Positions 16,258 to 24,699 of a stretch of DNA of 64,000 nt are shown here, one piece after another. The stretch is from Streptomyces bluensis. GTDB taxonomy: Bacteria > Actinomycetota > Actinomycetes > Streptomycetales > Streptomycetaceae. The stretch's first letter is position 1. Every line of letters starts with the position of its first letter. Below the pieces are notes generated by a model. The model ran no database searches. It was not told the DNA's origin and was given only the letters and a program-made list of their open reading frames with translations. The stretch is taken from positions 558,001-622,000 of the forward strand of contig NZ_BMVM01000002.1 of NCBI RefSeq assembly GCF_014650715.1. The letters are read 5' to 3'. A program made the translations under genes and the position numbers.

Positions 16258-17151
16258 TCAGGAGTGTTCGACGAGGGTGTCGGCGAGCACGAGAGTGTCG
16301 GCGAGCACGGGGGCGTCGTCCCGGTCGACGGCCGTCACCGACACCTGGACCCTGCCGTCCCCGCGCCACATGCGGATGCGCAACGTCTCCCCCGGATACA
16401 CGACCCCGGCGAATCGCGTGGTGTACGAGCGCACCCGGCCCACGTCACCGCCGAGCAGCGTGTCGACGACGGCCTTGAGGGTCATGCCGTAGGTGCACAG
16501 CCCGTGCAGGATGGGCCGTTCGAACCCGGCGACCTTGGCGAACTCCGGATCGGCGTGCAGCGGGTTCCGGTCGCCGGAGAGGCGGTAGAGCAGTGCCTGG
16601 TCCTCGCGGATCGGGCGCTCGACGACCTTGTCGGGCTCGCCGGCGGGCGGTTCGAGGCGGGCGGACGGTCCGCGGTCTCCGCCCCAGCCGCCCTCCCCCC
16701 GTACGAAGATCTGCGCGTCGTTGGTCCACAACGGGCCCTCGGCTCCGGTGACTTCGGTGCGCATGACGAGGACGGCCGCCTTGCCCTTGTCGTACACGGC
16801 GGCGATACGGGAGGTGGCGGTCGCGGTTCCCTCGACCGGGAGGGGACGGTGGATCTCGATGGTCTGGCCGCCGTGCAGGACACGGGCCAGGTCGACGTCG
16901 ACGCCGGGCATGGACAGGCCGCTGATCACCCCGGGTGAACCGGCACCGGCGACGGTGGCGAAGCTCGGCAGGACGTGCAGCCGGGACTCCAGGGTGTAGC
17001 GCAGTTCGTCGGGGTCGGTGGCCGGGCTGTGTTTGTCCGGGTTCGCGCCGGCTCCCACGCCGAGGTGGTACAGCTGGACGTCCTTCGGGGTCCAGGAGAT
17101 CTCCCCGGACCGGGGCTCGGCCGCGAGGGCCAGGGCTGCGTCGATGGGCAT
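16258..17151 (-). CDS. MaoC-family (R)-specific enoyl-CoA hydratase, Hsd4B-like
   Basis: 297 aa double hot-dog hydratase. The hydratase-2 signature is YRLSGDRNPLHADPEFAKVA followed by FERPILHGLCTYG, carrying the catalytic Asp and His. The N-terminus (SWTPKDVQLYHLGVGAGA) and YDKGKAAVLVMRTEV resemble mycobacterial Hsd4B (Rv3538) of cholesterol side-chain breakdown. It hydrates a 2-enoyl-CoA to the 3-hydroxyacyl-CoA used by the SDR encoded downstream. ATG 17151 sits after AGGAG; the frame extends upstream without coding character. It is the first gene of the three-gene operon and has a KstR-type box 147 bp upstream. Confidence 0.9.
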   Translation of the reverse strand: MPIDAALALAAEPRSGEISWTPKDVQLYHLGVGAGANPDKHSPATDPDELRYTLESRLHVLPSFATVAGAGSPGVISGLSMPGVDVDLARVLHGGQTIEIHRPLPVEGTATATSRIAAVYDKGKAAVLVMRTEVTGAEGPLWTNDAQIFVRGEGGWGGDRGPSARLEPPAGEPDKVVERPIREDQALLYRLSGDRNPLHADPEFAKVAGFERPILHGLCTYGMTLKAVVDTLLGGDVGRVRSYTTRFAGVVYPGETLRIRMWRGDGRVQVSVTAVDRDDAPVLADTLVLADTLVEHS

Positions 17152-17297
17152 GGGGCTCCTGATCGGGGCGGCGACTGGGGTGCGGGGACGGCTGCGGTGC
17201 GGGGACGGCTCGTCGGTGGGAAGAGACCTCGGCACGGCCGTCCGCACCATCGGCCGCACCGAGGTCGTCACGGGGCCGGCGAACCCGCCCTCATCCC

Positions 17298-17311
17298 TAG
17301 AACGCGTTCCA
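17298..17311. promoter_or_regulatory. KstR-type operator, exact consensus match
   Basis: TAGAACGCGTTCCA fits TNNAACNNGTTNNA, the palindrome bound by mycobacterial and rhodococcal KstR, at every fixed position. It lies between the leftward MaoC-ADH-SDR operon and the rightward MFS gene. A KstR-like regulator is encoded at 27233-27880. Confidence 0.75.
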
Positions 17312-17358
17312 GTCCGGCGACCTCTGTATAGCTCAGCCGCATGCACTTGTGAAGACTG

Positions 17359-17373
17359 CTGACGCCACGTCAG
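17359..17373. promoter_or_regulatory. CTGACG-N3-CGTCAG palindrome
   Basis: CTGACGCCACGTCAG has perfect 6-bp arms and a 3-bp centre. It is one of four such sites in the window, all in promoter regions of the steroid-type genes. It lies 48 bp from the KstR-type box. The cognate regulator is unknown. Confidence 0.65.
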
Positions 17374-17517
17374 ATACCCATGCGAAGGTCAAGAATTCGT
17401 TAGGTACCCAAAACATCGGAATAGTTGCCCAGGTACACGGGGTTCAGCATCCACGTAGCCATCCGCGTACTCCATCCACGCACCCCCTCTTCCCACCCGG
17501 CCTGGAGGCCCCACGCA

Positions 17518-19257
17518 ATGACGCACACGACCGCAGACCGGCCCTCCCGGAGGCCGACCGGAGTGATCGTCCCGGTACTGGCCTTCGCGGGGATCGTTGT
17601 CGCGGTGATGCAGACCCTGCTCGTACCGGTCATCAAGGACCTGCCGGCGCTGCTGGACACCGCCCCGAGCAACGCCACCTGGGTCCTGACCTCGACGCTG
17701 CTCTCGGGCGCCGTGGCGACGCCGATCATGGGCCGCCTCGGCGACCTCTACGGCAAGCGGCGCCTGCTGGTCCTCAGCCTCGCCATCATGGTGGGCGGCG
17801 CGCTGGTCAGCGCGTTCTCCAGCACACTGCTCCCGATGATCGTCGGCCGCACCCTCCAGGGCTTCGCCATGGGCGCGATACCCCTCGGTATCGGCCTGAT
17901 GCGCGACATGCTGCCGCGTGAGCGGCTCGGCTCGGCGATGGCCCTGATGAGCTCCTCGATCGGCGTCGGCGGCGGCCTCGCGCTGCCCGCCGCGGCCCTG
18001 GTCGCCCAGCACACCGACTGGCACACCCTCTTCTACGGCGCCGCCGGCCTCGGCATCCTCTCGATCGCCCTCACCCTCCTCGCCGTACCGGAGTCCCCGA
18101 TGCGCGCCGAGGGCAGCTTCGATTACCTCGGTGCACTCGGCCTGTCCACCGGTCTCGTCCTCTTCCTCCTGCCGATCACCAAGGGCAGCGACTGGGGCTG
18201 GGCCTCGGGCACGACGCTCGGTCTGTTCGCCGCGTCGGCGGTCGTCCTCGTCCTGTGGGGCGTGATGGAGCTGCGTGTGCAGGCGCCCCTCGTCGACCTG
18301 CGCACCACGGCCCGCCCCGCCGTCCTCTTCACCAACCTCGCCTCGATCATGGTCGGCGTCAGCTTCTACGTCGTCTCCCTCGTCCTCCCCCAGCTGCTCC
18401 AACTGCCGAAGTCCACCGGCTACGGCCTCGGCCAGTCGATGGTCGCCGCGGGCCTGATCGTGGCCCCGCTGGGCCTGACGATGATGTTCACGGCGCCCGT
18501 CTACGCCCGGCTGTCGGCGAAGTACGGCCCCAAGGTCACCCTGATCCTCGGCATGCTGATCATCGCCATCGGCTACGGCGCCGGTCTCGGCCTGATGAGC
18601 GCCGCCTGGCAGAGCCTCGTCATCGCGGTGGTCCTGGGCGCCGGCATAGGTCTCGCGTACTCCTCGCTCCCCGCGCTGATCATCGGCGCGGTCCCGGCCT
18701 CCGAGACGGGCGCGGCCAACGGCCTGAACACTCTCATGCGCTCCATCGGTACGTCGGTGTCGAGCGCCGTCATCGGCATGGTCCTCGCCGACACCGCGAA
18801 CACCGTGAACGGCGTCGCGATCCCCACCATGCACGGCTTCCGGGTCTCCTTCCTGATCGCCACGGCCGCCGTCGTCCTGGGCCTGGCCCTCGCCCTGTTC
18901 CTGCCGGGCAGCCGCCCCACGAGCAGGCCCCAGCTGCGCGCGAGCAGCGAGGAGGACGCGTCCCTGCGGCGGGCCACCGAGGTGCTGGGCGGCTTTCGCG
19001 GCCGGGTCCTGGACGCCGGGGGTGCCCCGGTCGCCCGCGCCAAGGTCACGCTGATCGACCCGCGCGGACGCCGGGCGGGCGCGACGGTCACCGCCGAGGA
19101 CGGCTCGTACGCCCTCGCGGTCCCCGCCGAGGGCACCTACGTGCTGGCGGCCCGCGCCACCGGCCACGGCCCGCTCGCCTCGTCCGCGACCCACACGGGC
19201 GACGCCGACCCGGTCGACGTGGACCTGCCCCTGCCGACCGCGACCGTGAAGGCCTGA
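17518..19257 (+). CDS. MFS transporter with a fused C-terminal carboxypeptidase-regulatory-like domain
   Basis: 579 aa. Residues about 10-465 form a 14-helix DHA2-type exporter, with GRLGDLYGKRRLL after helix 2 and RTLQGFAMGAIPLGIGLMRD in helix 4. After a charged linker, residues about 490-579 form a small beta-sandwich reading GGFRGRVLDAGGAPVARAKV, ADGSYALAVPAEGTYVLAA, typical of carboxypeptidase-regulatory or SpaA-like folds. Such a domain is unusual on an MFS tail and should lie in the cytoplasm if the helix count is even. ATG 17518 follows GGAGG. It is divergent from the MaoC operon and shares its two operator-like sites. The substrate is unknown. Confidence 0.85.
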   Translation: MTHTTADRPSRRPTGVIVPVLAFAGIVVAVMQTLLVPVIKDLPALLDTAPSNATWVLTSTLLSGAVATPIMGRLGDLYGKRRLLVLSLAIMVGGALVSAFSSTLLPMIVGRTLQGFAMGAIPLGIGLMRDMLPRERLGSAMALMSSSIGVGGGLALPAAALVAQHTDWHTLFYGAAGLGILSIALTLLAVPESPMRAEGSFDYLGALGLSTGLVLFLLPITKGSDWGWASGTTLGLFAASAVVLVLWGVMELRVQAPLVDLRTTARPAVLFTNLASIMVGVSFYVVSLVLPQLLQLPKSTGYGLGQSMVAAGLIVAPLGLTMMFTAPVYARLSAKYGPKVTLILGMLIIAIGYGAGLGLMSAAWQSLVIAVVLGAGIGLAYSSLPALIIGAVPASETGAANGLNTLMRSIGTSVSSAVIGMVLADTANTVNGVAIPTMHGFRVSFLIATAAVVLGLALALFLPGSRPTSRPQLRASSEEDASLRRATEVLGGFRGRVLDAGGAPVARAKVTLIDPRGRRAGATVTAEDGSYALAVPAEGTYVLAARATGHGPLASSATHTGDADPVDVDLPLPTATVKA

Positions 19258-19278
19258 CCCGATTCCCCGGCTCAACCT

Positions 19279-19310
19279 GTACCCCCGCCCCGTCTCCGGC
19301 GCGGGGGTAC
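19279..19310. terminator. Hairpin terminator after the MFS gene
   Basis: GTACCCCCGC (19279-19288) pairs perfectly with GCGGGGGTAC (19301-19310) across a 12-nt loop, 22 bp after the MFS stop. Confidence 0.7.
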
Positions 19311-19354
19311 GGCAGCATCGGCGCCAGGCCGGACGTACGACCCGAAGGAGCCTC

Positions 19355-20005
19355 ATGACCACCGCACCCCAGCCGGAGACCCTGGCCGCGTTCGAGGCCG
19401 CCAAGGGATTCATGCCCACCGACGAGGGGCTCGCGCTGTACGCGGCGGCCGTCGAGGCGGGCCGGCTCGGACTCCCCCTCCTGGAGGTGGGCACGTACTG
19501 CGGACGGTCCACGATCCTGCTCGCCGACGCGGCCCGGGCGGCCGGGGTCACCGCGCTGACGGTCGACCACCACCGGGGCAGCGAGGAGCAGCAGCCCGGC
19601 TGGGAGTACCACGACCCGGAGACGGTCGACCCCGAGCTCGGCCTGATGGACACCCTGCCCACCTTCCGCCGCACGCTCCACAGGGCGGGACTGGAGGAGC
19701 ACATCGTCGCCCTGGTCGGCCGTTCCCCGCAGATCGCGAAGATCTGGAGCACCCCTCTCGCCCTGGTCTTCATCGACGGCGGCCACACCGACGAGCACGC
19801 GAGCGCCGACTACGAGGGCTGGGCACCTCATGTGGCCGAGAGCGGCCTGCTCCTCATCCACGACGTGTTCCCGGACCCGGTGGACGAGTTCACCGGCCAG
19901 GCCCCGTACCGCGTCTACCTCAGGGCCCTGGAGTCCGGCGCGTTCACGGAGATCTCGGTGAGCGGCTCACTGCGGGTGCTGCGGCGGACGGGGACGGGGA
20001 TCTGA
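19355..20005 (+). CDS. Class I SAM-dependent methyltransferase
   Basis: 216 aa. The cofactor site is LPLLEVGTYCGRSTILLADAA, followed by the acidic strand-2 end LTVDHHRG and a later ALVFIDGGHTDEHASADYEGW block. This is the Methyltransf_24 pattern, often metal-assisted O-methyltransfer. ATG 19355 follows GAAGGAG. The gene is preceded by a terminator and followed by an 18-bp tandem repeat. The substrate is unknown. Confidence 0.8.
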   Translation: MTTAPQPETLAAFEAAKGFMPTDEGLALYAAAVEAGRLGLPLLEVGTYCGRSTILLADAARAAGVTALTVDHHRGSEEQQPGWEYHDPETVDPELGLMDTLPTFRRTLHRAGLEEHIVALVGRSPQIAKIWSTPLALVFIDGGHTDEHASADYEGWAPHVAESGLLLIHDVFPDPVDEFTGQAPYRVYLRALESGAFTEISVSGSLRVLRRTGTGI

Positions 20006-20012
20006 GGCGGAC

Positions 20013-20084
20013 ACCACCCGCAGGGAGCTCACCACCCGCAGGGAGCTCACCAGCCGCACGGCGCTCACCACCCGCACGGCCGTC
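20013..20084 (+). repeat. Four 18-bp tandem repeats
   Basis: The first two units (20013-20030, 20031-20048) are identical, ACCACCCGCAGGGAGCTC. The next two differ at a few positions. The array fills the gap after the methyltransferase stop and ends about 57 bp before the amidase start. Confidence 0.85.
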
Positions 20085-20140
20085 ACCCGAGCGACACCGA
20101 CGGCCTGCGGGCCCCGGGAGCGCCCCGTAAGGTGACGGTC

Positions 20141-21103
20141 GTGTCGTACGTAGGCCCGGACTTCGATCCGCCCCAGCCCCGCCGTTCCCCGCTGCGCCGC
20201 CCGTTGGTGGTCGCGGCCGCCGCGTTGGTGCCAGGGGCGCTGGCAGGGTGGCTGCTGTGGCAGGCCACGGGGAGCGGGGGCGAGGCGGGCGGGTCCGGCG
20301 GCGTGGCGGCGGGGGCGTCTTCCACCGGGAAGACCGCCTCCACCGGATCGGGCGACGACGACAAGGTCCCCACCCCCTCGGCCTCCGACCCGTCCTCGTC
20401 GTCCTCGCCCTCCGTTCCCGCCGCCTCCGGCCCCCTCTCGGGCAAGGTCGTCGTCATCGACCCCGGCCACAACCCCGGTAACTTCCAGCACACCACCGAG
20501 ATCAACCGCAAGGTGGACATCGGAACAAACCGCAAGGAATGCGACACAACGGGGACCTCCACCAACTCCGGCTACACGGAGGCCGACTTCACGCTCGACG
20601 TGGCGCGGCGTGCACGGAAGATCCTCGAAGAGCAGGGCGCCACGGTGAAGTTCACGCAGGACGGGAACCGGCCGTGGGGGCCGTGCGTGGACGAGCGGGC
20701 CCGGATCGGGAACGAGGCGCACGCCGACGCCGTCGTGTCCGTCCACGCGGACGGCTCGGGCGCCGGGAACCGCGGATTCCATGTGATCCTCCCGGGCGCG
20801 GTGCACGAGGGCGCCGCCGACACCCGGCCGATCGTCGCCCCCTCCCGCGACCTGGGCGAGCGGGTCGCGGGCAGGTTCGTCCGCAACACGGGCAGCGCAC
20901 CCTCCAACTACATCGGCGACGGCACCGGTCTCGTCACGCGCAAGGACCTGGGCGGTCTCAATCTGTCGACCGTTCCCAAGGTGTTCATCGAGTGCGGCAA
21001 CATGCGCGACAGCAAGGACGCGGCACTCCTCACCAGCGGCGCCTGGCGACAGAAGGCGGCGCAGGGCATCTCTGAGGGAATCGTGAGTTTCGTGCGCAAG
21101 TAA
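20141..21103 (+). CDS. N-acetylmuramoyl-L-alanine amidase (Amidase_3), membrane-anchored
   Basis: 320 aa. One hydrophobic segment near the N-terminus (LVVAAAALVPGALAGWLLW) acts as anchor or signal. A Ser/Gly/Pro-rich linker of about 50 residues follows, then the catalytic domain. The zinc ligands and catalytic Glu are visible in VVVIDPGHNPGN, YTEADFTLDVA, VVSVHADGS and KVFIECGNM. It cleaves the bond between muramic acid and the stem peptide in the cell wall. Start GTG 20141 follows AAGGTGA; an in-frame GTG at 20132 lies inside that site. Confidence 0.9.
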   Translation: MSYVGPDFDPPQPRRSPLRRPLVVAAAALVPGALAGWLLWQATGSGGEAGGSGGVAAGASSTGKTASTGSGDDDKVPTPSASDPSSSSSPSVPAASGPLSGKVVVIDPGHNPGNFQHTTEINRKVDIGTNRKECDTTGTSTNSGYTEADFTLDVARRARKILEEQGATVKFTQDGNRPWGPCVDERARIGNEAHADAVVSVHADGSGAGNRGFHVILPGAVHEGAADTRPIVAPSRDLGERVAGRFVRNTGSAPSNYIGDGTGLVTRKDLGGLNLSTVPKVFIECGNMRDSKDAALLTSGAWRQKAAQGISEGIVSFVRK

Positions 21104-21274
21104 CGGGGAGCCGTGTTCAGCGGGCTGATCCCGACGGACACTGTGACTGATCGGACGATAGTGTCGTCCCTACGATGAGGGGCCACCTCTGCGCTTCACA
21201 CCACGGCCGCACGGCGACCTGGTGTCAGCGACGCCTCCACCGATGACGTGCCGACTGACGAAGGACCAGCTGAA

Positions 21275-22093
21275 GTGAATATCCGCTCCCTCACTAGAGG
21301 CGACGGCGTGGTGATCGGAGCAGCGGTGTTGCTGTTCATCGCGTCGTTCCTCGATCTCTACTCCGTCGACGAGGCTCCCGACAGTGCCGACCTCCCGAGC
21401 CTCTGGGGCAGCGGGCCGGTCGTGCTCAGCGTCGTCCTGGCGGGGATCATCGGCGCCGCGCTCGTCGTCGTCACGCGGAACGTGCCGCAGGTGCCCAAGG
21501 TCGCCGGCCTCGACCTCGGTCAGTTCGGCGTCGCGTTCACGATCTTCGCCGCGTGGAGCGCGCTGGGCAACATCTTCGACGTGATGGGCGGCACCGACAA
21601 CGGCAGCAGCGCGGACCTCGGCATCAGCCCCGGCACCGGCGTGATCCTCGCCCTCATCGCCACCCTGGTCATGGCCGCCGGGGCGGTCGCCACCCCCCTC
21701 GTCCCGGCTCTGAAGGCCGCCCTCATCCCCGCCCCGCGCCCGCAGGCCCCGCAGCCGTACGGCGCGCAGCCGCCCGCCGGCTACGGCTACCCGGGCGCCC
21801 AGCAGCCGGGTCCGGGTCAGCCCTACGGCGGCCAGCCGGGCCAGCCGTACGGGGCCCAGCCGCAGCAGACGCAGGCCCCGCAGCCGGCGCCGAGCGACTT
21901 CTCGCCGTTCTGGTTCGCGGTGCCGGTGCCCCGCCCGCTGTTCGCGGAGGACGGCACGCAGTCGACGATCGCGGAGCTGGCGCCGGGCACCTGGTACCTG
22001 GCGGTCGAGCAGCGCGGTCCGGCGCTGGTCGCGCAGACGCAGGACGGCCGCCGGGGTGTCCTCCAGGACACGAGCGGCATCCAGCGCGGCTGA
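21275..22093 (+). CDS. DUF5336-like four-helix membrane protein with Pro/Gln-rich tail
   Basis: 272 aa. Four hydrophobic segments (about residues 12-30, 48-66, 80-100 and 120-145) are followed by a linker of repeated PQPYGAQP / GQPYGGQPG units. A short C-terminal globular segment (FSPFWFAVPVPRPLF, then APGTWYLAVEQRG) completes it. This resembles the actinobacterial DUF5336 group, whose role is not known. Start GTG 21275 follows GAAGGA with 9-nt spacing; an upstream ATG gives no extra hydrophobic core. A strong terminator follows. Confidence 0.75.
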   Translation: MNIRSLTRGDGVVIGAAVLLFIASFLDLYSVDEAPDSADLPSLWGSGPVVLSVVLAGIIGAALVVVTRNVPQVPKVAGLDLGQFGVAFTIFAAWSALGNIFDVMGGTDNGSSADLGISPGTGVILALIATLVMAAGAVATPLVPALKAALIPAPRPQAPQPYGAQPPAGYGYPGAQQPGPGQPYGGQPGQPYGAQPQQTQAPQPAPSDFSPFWFAVPVPRPLFAEDGTQSTIAELAPGTWYLAVEQRGPALVAQTQDGRRGVLQDTSGIQRG

Positions 22094-22112
22094 CGCGTCG
22101 GCCCGCACCCGT

Positions 22113-22145
22113 ACGGCCCTTCGCCCCTTCCGGGCGAGGGGCCGT
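22113..22145. terminator. Hairpin terminator
   Basis: A 14-bp stem (22113-22126 with 22132-22145) with one G-U pair and a 5-nt loop, 20 bp after the DUF5336-like stop. It separates that gene from the operator of the next one. Confidence 0.8.
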
Positions 22146-22176
22146 TGTCGTACAGTCATCCTCGCGGCCAGGGAAT

Positions 22177-22191
22177 CTGACGGACCGTCAG
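22177..22191. promoter_or_regulatory. Perfect CTGACGG-A-CCGTCAG palindrome overlapping a ribosome site
   Basis: CTGACGGACCGTCAG has perfect 7-bp arms. It ends 11 bp before the ATG of the F420-type oxidoreductase gene and overlaps its AGGAGG (22190-22195). Binding here would block both transcription and ribosome access. It shares the pattern of sites at 17359, 30136 and 40393. Confidence 0.75.
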
Positions 22192-22202
22192 GAGGTAGGC
22201 GC

Positions 22203-23213
22203 ATGCGGCTCGGTCTCGCCCTCGGCTACTGGGGCCGCGGCCCCTCGCCGGACCATGTGCCGCTCGCGCAGGAGGCCGAGCGGCTCGGCTACGACTCCGT
22301 GTGGACGGCGGAGTCCTGGGGCTCGGACGCCTTCACCCCGCTGACCTGGATCGCGGCCCGCACCTCAAGGATCAAGCTGGGCACGGCGGTTGCCCAGATG
22401 GCGGCCCGCTCGCCCACGACCACCGCGATGCACGCCCTCACCCTGGACCACCTCTCCGGCGGCCGGATGCTGCTGGGCCTCGGGCTCTCCGGCCCGCAGG
22501 TCGTCGAGGGCTGGTACGGGCGCCCGTTCCCGTCGTCGCCGCTCACCGCGACCAGGGAGTACGTCGACGTCGTACGCCAGGTGCTGCGGCGCGAGGCCCC
22601 CGTCGCACTGGACGGGCGCTTCCACTCCCACCCGTACCGCGGCGAGGACGGCACCGGCCTCGGCAAGCCCCTGAAGCCGATCACGCACCCCCTCCGCCGC
22701 GACCTCCCGGTCCTGCTGGGCGCGGAGGGCCCGAAGAACATCGCGCAGACCGCGCGCATCGCGGACGGCTGGCTGCCGCTGTACTGGTCGCCGACGCGTA
22801 CGGAGGTGTACGAGGCCCCGCTCGCCGGCGCGCCCGAGGGCTTTGTCGTCGCGCCCATGGCCCGTGCCCAGGTCTGCGACGACGTGGCGGAGGGGCTGCT
22901 GCCGGTGAAGACGATGCTCGGCTTCTACATCGGCGGCATGGGCCACGCCAAGCGGAACTTCCACGCCGACCTCATGGCGCGCATGGGGTACGAGGAGGAG
23001 GCCCGGCACATCCAGCAACTGTTCCTGGAGGGCCGCCGCGAGGAGGCCGTTCTCGCCGTCCCGGACGCCTTCGCGGACGAGATCTCCCTGGTCGGCCCGA
23101 GGGAACGGATCGCCGAACGCCTGGAGTCATGGCGCAAGGGCCCGGTGACGGACCTGCTGCTCCTGTCCCCTGACCGCCATACGCTGCGAGTGCTGGCGGA
23201 GCTCAACTCCTGA
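22203..23213 (+). CDS. LLM-class F420-dependent oxidoreductase, Rv3520c-like
   Basis: 336 aa luciferase-like TIM barrel. Family text includes MRLGLALGYWGRGPSPDHV, VWTAESWGSDAFTPLTWIA, LDHLSGGRMLLGLGLSGPQV and VLLGAEGPKNIAQTARIADGW. The last two are the F420-binding and substrate-side blocks. Overall it reads like M. tuberculosis Rv3520c, which sits in the cholesterol gene region, though its exact substrate is unsettled. It should transfer hydride between F420 and an organic substrate in the cytoplasm. The gene stands alone behind a perfect palindrome that overlaps its ribosome site. Confidence 0.88.
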   Translation: MRLGLALGYWGRGPSPDHVPLAQEAERLGYDSVWTAESWGSDAFTPLTWIAARTSRIKLGTAVAQMAARSPTTTAMHALTLDHLSGGRMLLGLGLSGPQVVEGWYGRPFPSSPLTATREYVDVVRQVLRREAPVALDGRFHSHPYRGEDGTGLGKPLKPITHPLRRDLPVLLGAEGPKNIAQTARIADGWLPLYWSPTRTEVYEAPLAGAPEGFVVAPMARAQVCDDVAEGLLPVKTMLGFYIGGMGHAKRNFHADLMARMGYEEEARHIQQLFLEGRREEAVLAVPDAFADEISLVGPRERIAERLESWRKGPVTDLLLLSPDRHTLRVLAELNS

Positions 23214-23254
23214 CTCCCGACTCCGGACTCCCAATTCCGGACTCCCAACTCCTG
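23206..23254 (+). repeat. Short imperfect GACTCC-type direct repeats
   Basis: The stretch repeats GACTCCC/GACTCCGG units, with CCGGACTCCCAA occurring twice 15 bp apart. It begins inside the last codons of the oxidoreductase gene and runs into the gap. Confidence 0.7.
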
Positions 23255-23309
23255 TGGCGCAGCAGGACTGTTCTGGTTTCGTCCTCGCTTCGAGGGCTAC
23301 TCGCAGACC

Positions 23310-23597
23310 ATGTCCCCTCATTATCGCGCCACCCGGGCCGGGAGGATCATCGCGGTCATCGCGGACGTCATGGCCTTCATCCTCGGCTTGTGGATCCTGA
23401 TGTACCTGCTGGACGCGAACCGCGCGAACGACTTCGTGCAGTTCATCCACGACACGGCCCGCTGGCTGGCGGGCTGGTCCCATGACCTGTTCACCTTCGA
23501 CGAGGCCTGGGCACGTGTGGTCGCGGGCTACGGGCTCGCCGCAGTGGTGTACCTCATCGTGGGGCACACCATCGCCAACCGGATCTACCGGCACTGA
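23310..23597 (+). CDS. Small two-helix membrane protein
   Basis: 95 aa. Hydrophobic segments lie around residues 13-33 and 70-90, with a charged, aromatic loop between them (HDTARWLAGWSHDLF). No motif is recognised. ATG 23310 lies about 95 bp after the oxidoreductase stop. It is convergent with the alpha-alpha-barrel protein gene. Function unknown. Confidence 0.6.
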   Translation: MSPHYRATRAGRIIAVIADVMAFILGLWILMYLLDANRANDFVQFIHDTARWLAGWSHDLFTFDEAWARVVAGYGLAAVVYLIVGHTIANRIYRH

Positions 23598-23631
23598 GAG
23601 CCACTGTTCTCGCCCGCCCGCACGGTCGCGC

Positions 23632-24699
23632 CTAACAGCACTCCGTGTCGAGCCCGCGCGGCAGGCGCTCGCCGCCGAACACCGCACACGTCGGTTCGTC
23701 GCCGCCCAGGGCGGCCACCGCCAGGAGCAGGGAGCCGGCCGTCCAGGTGGTGAGTTCCTCGGGCCAGATCCTGCGGTCCTCGAAGACGTAGCCCGTCCAG
23801 TACAGGCCGGTCCTCTCATCGCGCAGGTGCTGGATCGACTGGAGGATCTCCAGTGCGCGGTCGGACTCGCCCATCGCCCACAGGGCCAGGGCGAGTTCGG
23901 CGGACTCGCCGCCCGTCACCCACGGGTTGGGGACCACACAGCGCACCCCGAGGCCGGGGACCACGAAGCGGTCCCAGCCCTCCTCCATGCGGGACTTGGC
24001 CTCCGGGCCGCTGAGTGCGCCGCCCAGCACCGGGTAGTACCAGTCCATCGAGTAGCGGTCCTTGTTCAGGAACCGCTCGGGGTGGCGCCGTATCGCGTGC
24101 CGCAGCGTGCCCGCCGCCAGCTCCCAGTCCGGCTGCGGCTCTTCCCGCTGCTCGGCGATGGCCAGGGCGCAGCGCAGCGCGTGGTGGACGGAGGACGAGC
24201 CCGTGAGGAGCGCGTCGGTGGTCCGCGTGCCGTCGTCGTCCTGCCGCCAGCCGATCTGGCCGCCGGCCTGCTGGAGGCCCAGCACGAACTCCACCGCCGC
24301 GTACACGGTCGGCCACATGCGGTCCAGGAACATGTCGTCGCCCGTGGACAGGTAGTGGTGCCAGACGCCCACGGCCACGTACGCGACGAAGTTGGTCTCC
24401 CGGCCGCGGTCCGTGACGTCGTCCGGGTCGCCGTCGGCGTACGCCGCGTACCAGGAGCCGTCCTCGTTCTGGTGCCGGCGCAGCCAGTCGTACGCCCGCT
24501 CGGCGGCCTCGTGTTCGCCCGCCGCGTCGAGGGCCATGGCGGCCTCGGTGTGGTCCCACGGGTCGAGGTGGTGCCCGCGGAACCACGGGATGGCACCGTC
24601 CTCCCGTTGCCCGGCGAGGATGCCCCGGACGGTCTCGGCGGCCTCCTGCGCGGTGAGGACCCCGGGCAGGACGAGGTGTTCTGTCCGGGGGGTGGTCAC
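23632..24699 (-). CDS. Alpha/alpha-barrel (prenyltransferase/squalene-cyclase-like) protein
   Basis: 355 aa. It contains recurring helix pairs with QREDGAIPWF, RHQNEDGSWYAAY and GLQQAGGQIGWRQDDDG, the QxxDGxW-like repeats of the alpha/alpha toroid fold shared by terpene cyclases, prenyltransferases and some glycosidases. The DxDD cyclase motif is not seen, so terpene cyclase activity is not supported; a sugar-processing role would fit the neighbours. GTG 24697-24699 overlaps the upstream TGA (GTGA), so translation is coupled. It is the last of three leftward genes (glycosyltransferase, methyltransferase, this). Confidence 0.75.
   Translation of the reverse strand: MTTPRTEHLVLPGVLTAQEAAETVRGILAGQREDGAIPWFRGHHLDPWDHTEAAMALDAAGEHEAAERAYDWLRRHQNEDGSWYAAYADGDPDDVTDRGRETNFVAYVAVGVWHHYLSTGDDMFLDRMWPTVYAAVEFVLGLQQAGGQIGWRQDDDGTRTTDALLTGSSSVHHALRCALAIAEQREEPQPDWELAAGTLRHAIRRHPERFLNKDRYSMDWYYPVLGGALSGPEAKSRMEEGWDRFVVPGLGVRCVVPNPWVTGGESAELALALWAMGESDRALEILQSIQHLRDERTGLYWTGYVFEDRRIWPEELTTWTAGSLLLAVAALGGDEPTCAVFGGERLPRGLDTECC

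Noticed and set aside
14104..16938. Plus-strand 944-codon open frame antisense to the SDR, ADH and MaoC genes
   Set aside because: Very His/Arg/Gly-rich shadow across three well-identified genes.
17225..17266. GACCTCGG/CCGAGGTC inverted repeat in the MaoC leader as a regulatory hairpin
   Set aside because: Only 8-bp arms around a 26-nt loop; such pairs arise often by chance at this GC content.
23632..24699. Squalene-hopene or terpene cyclase
   Set aside because: Toroid repeats are present but no DxDD motif and about half the usual length.
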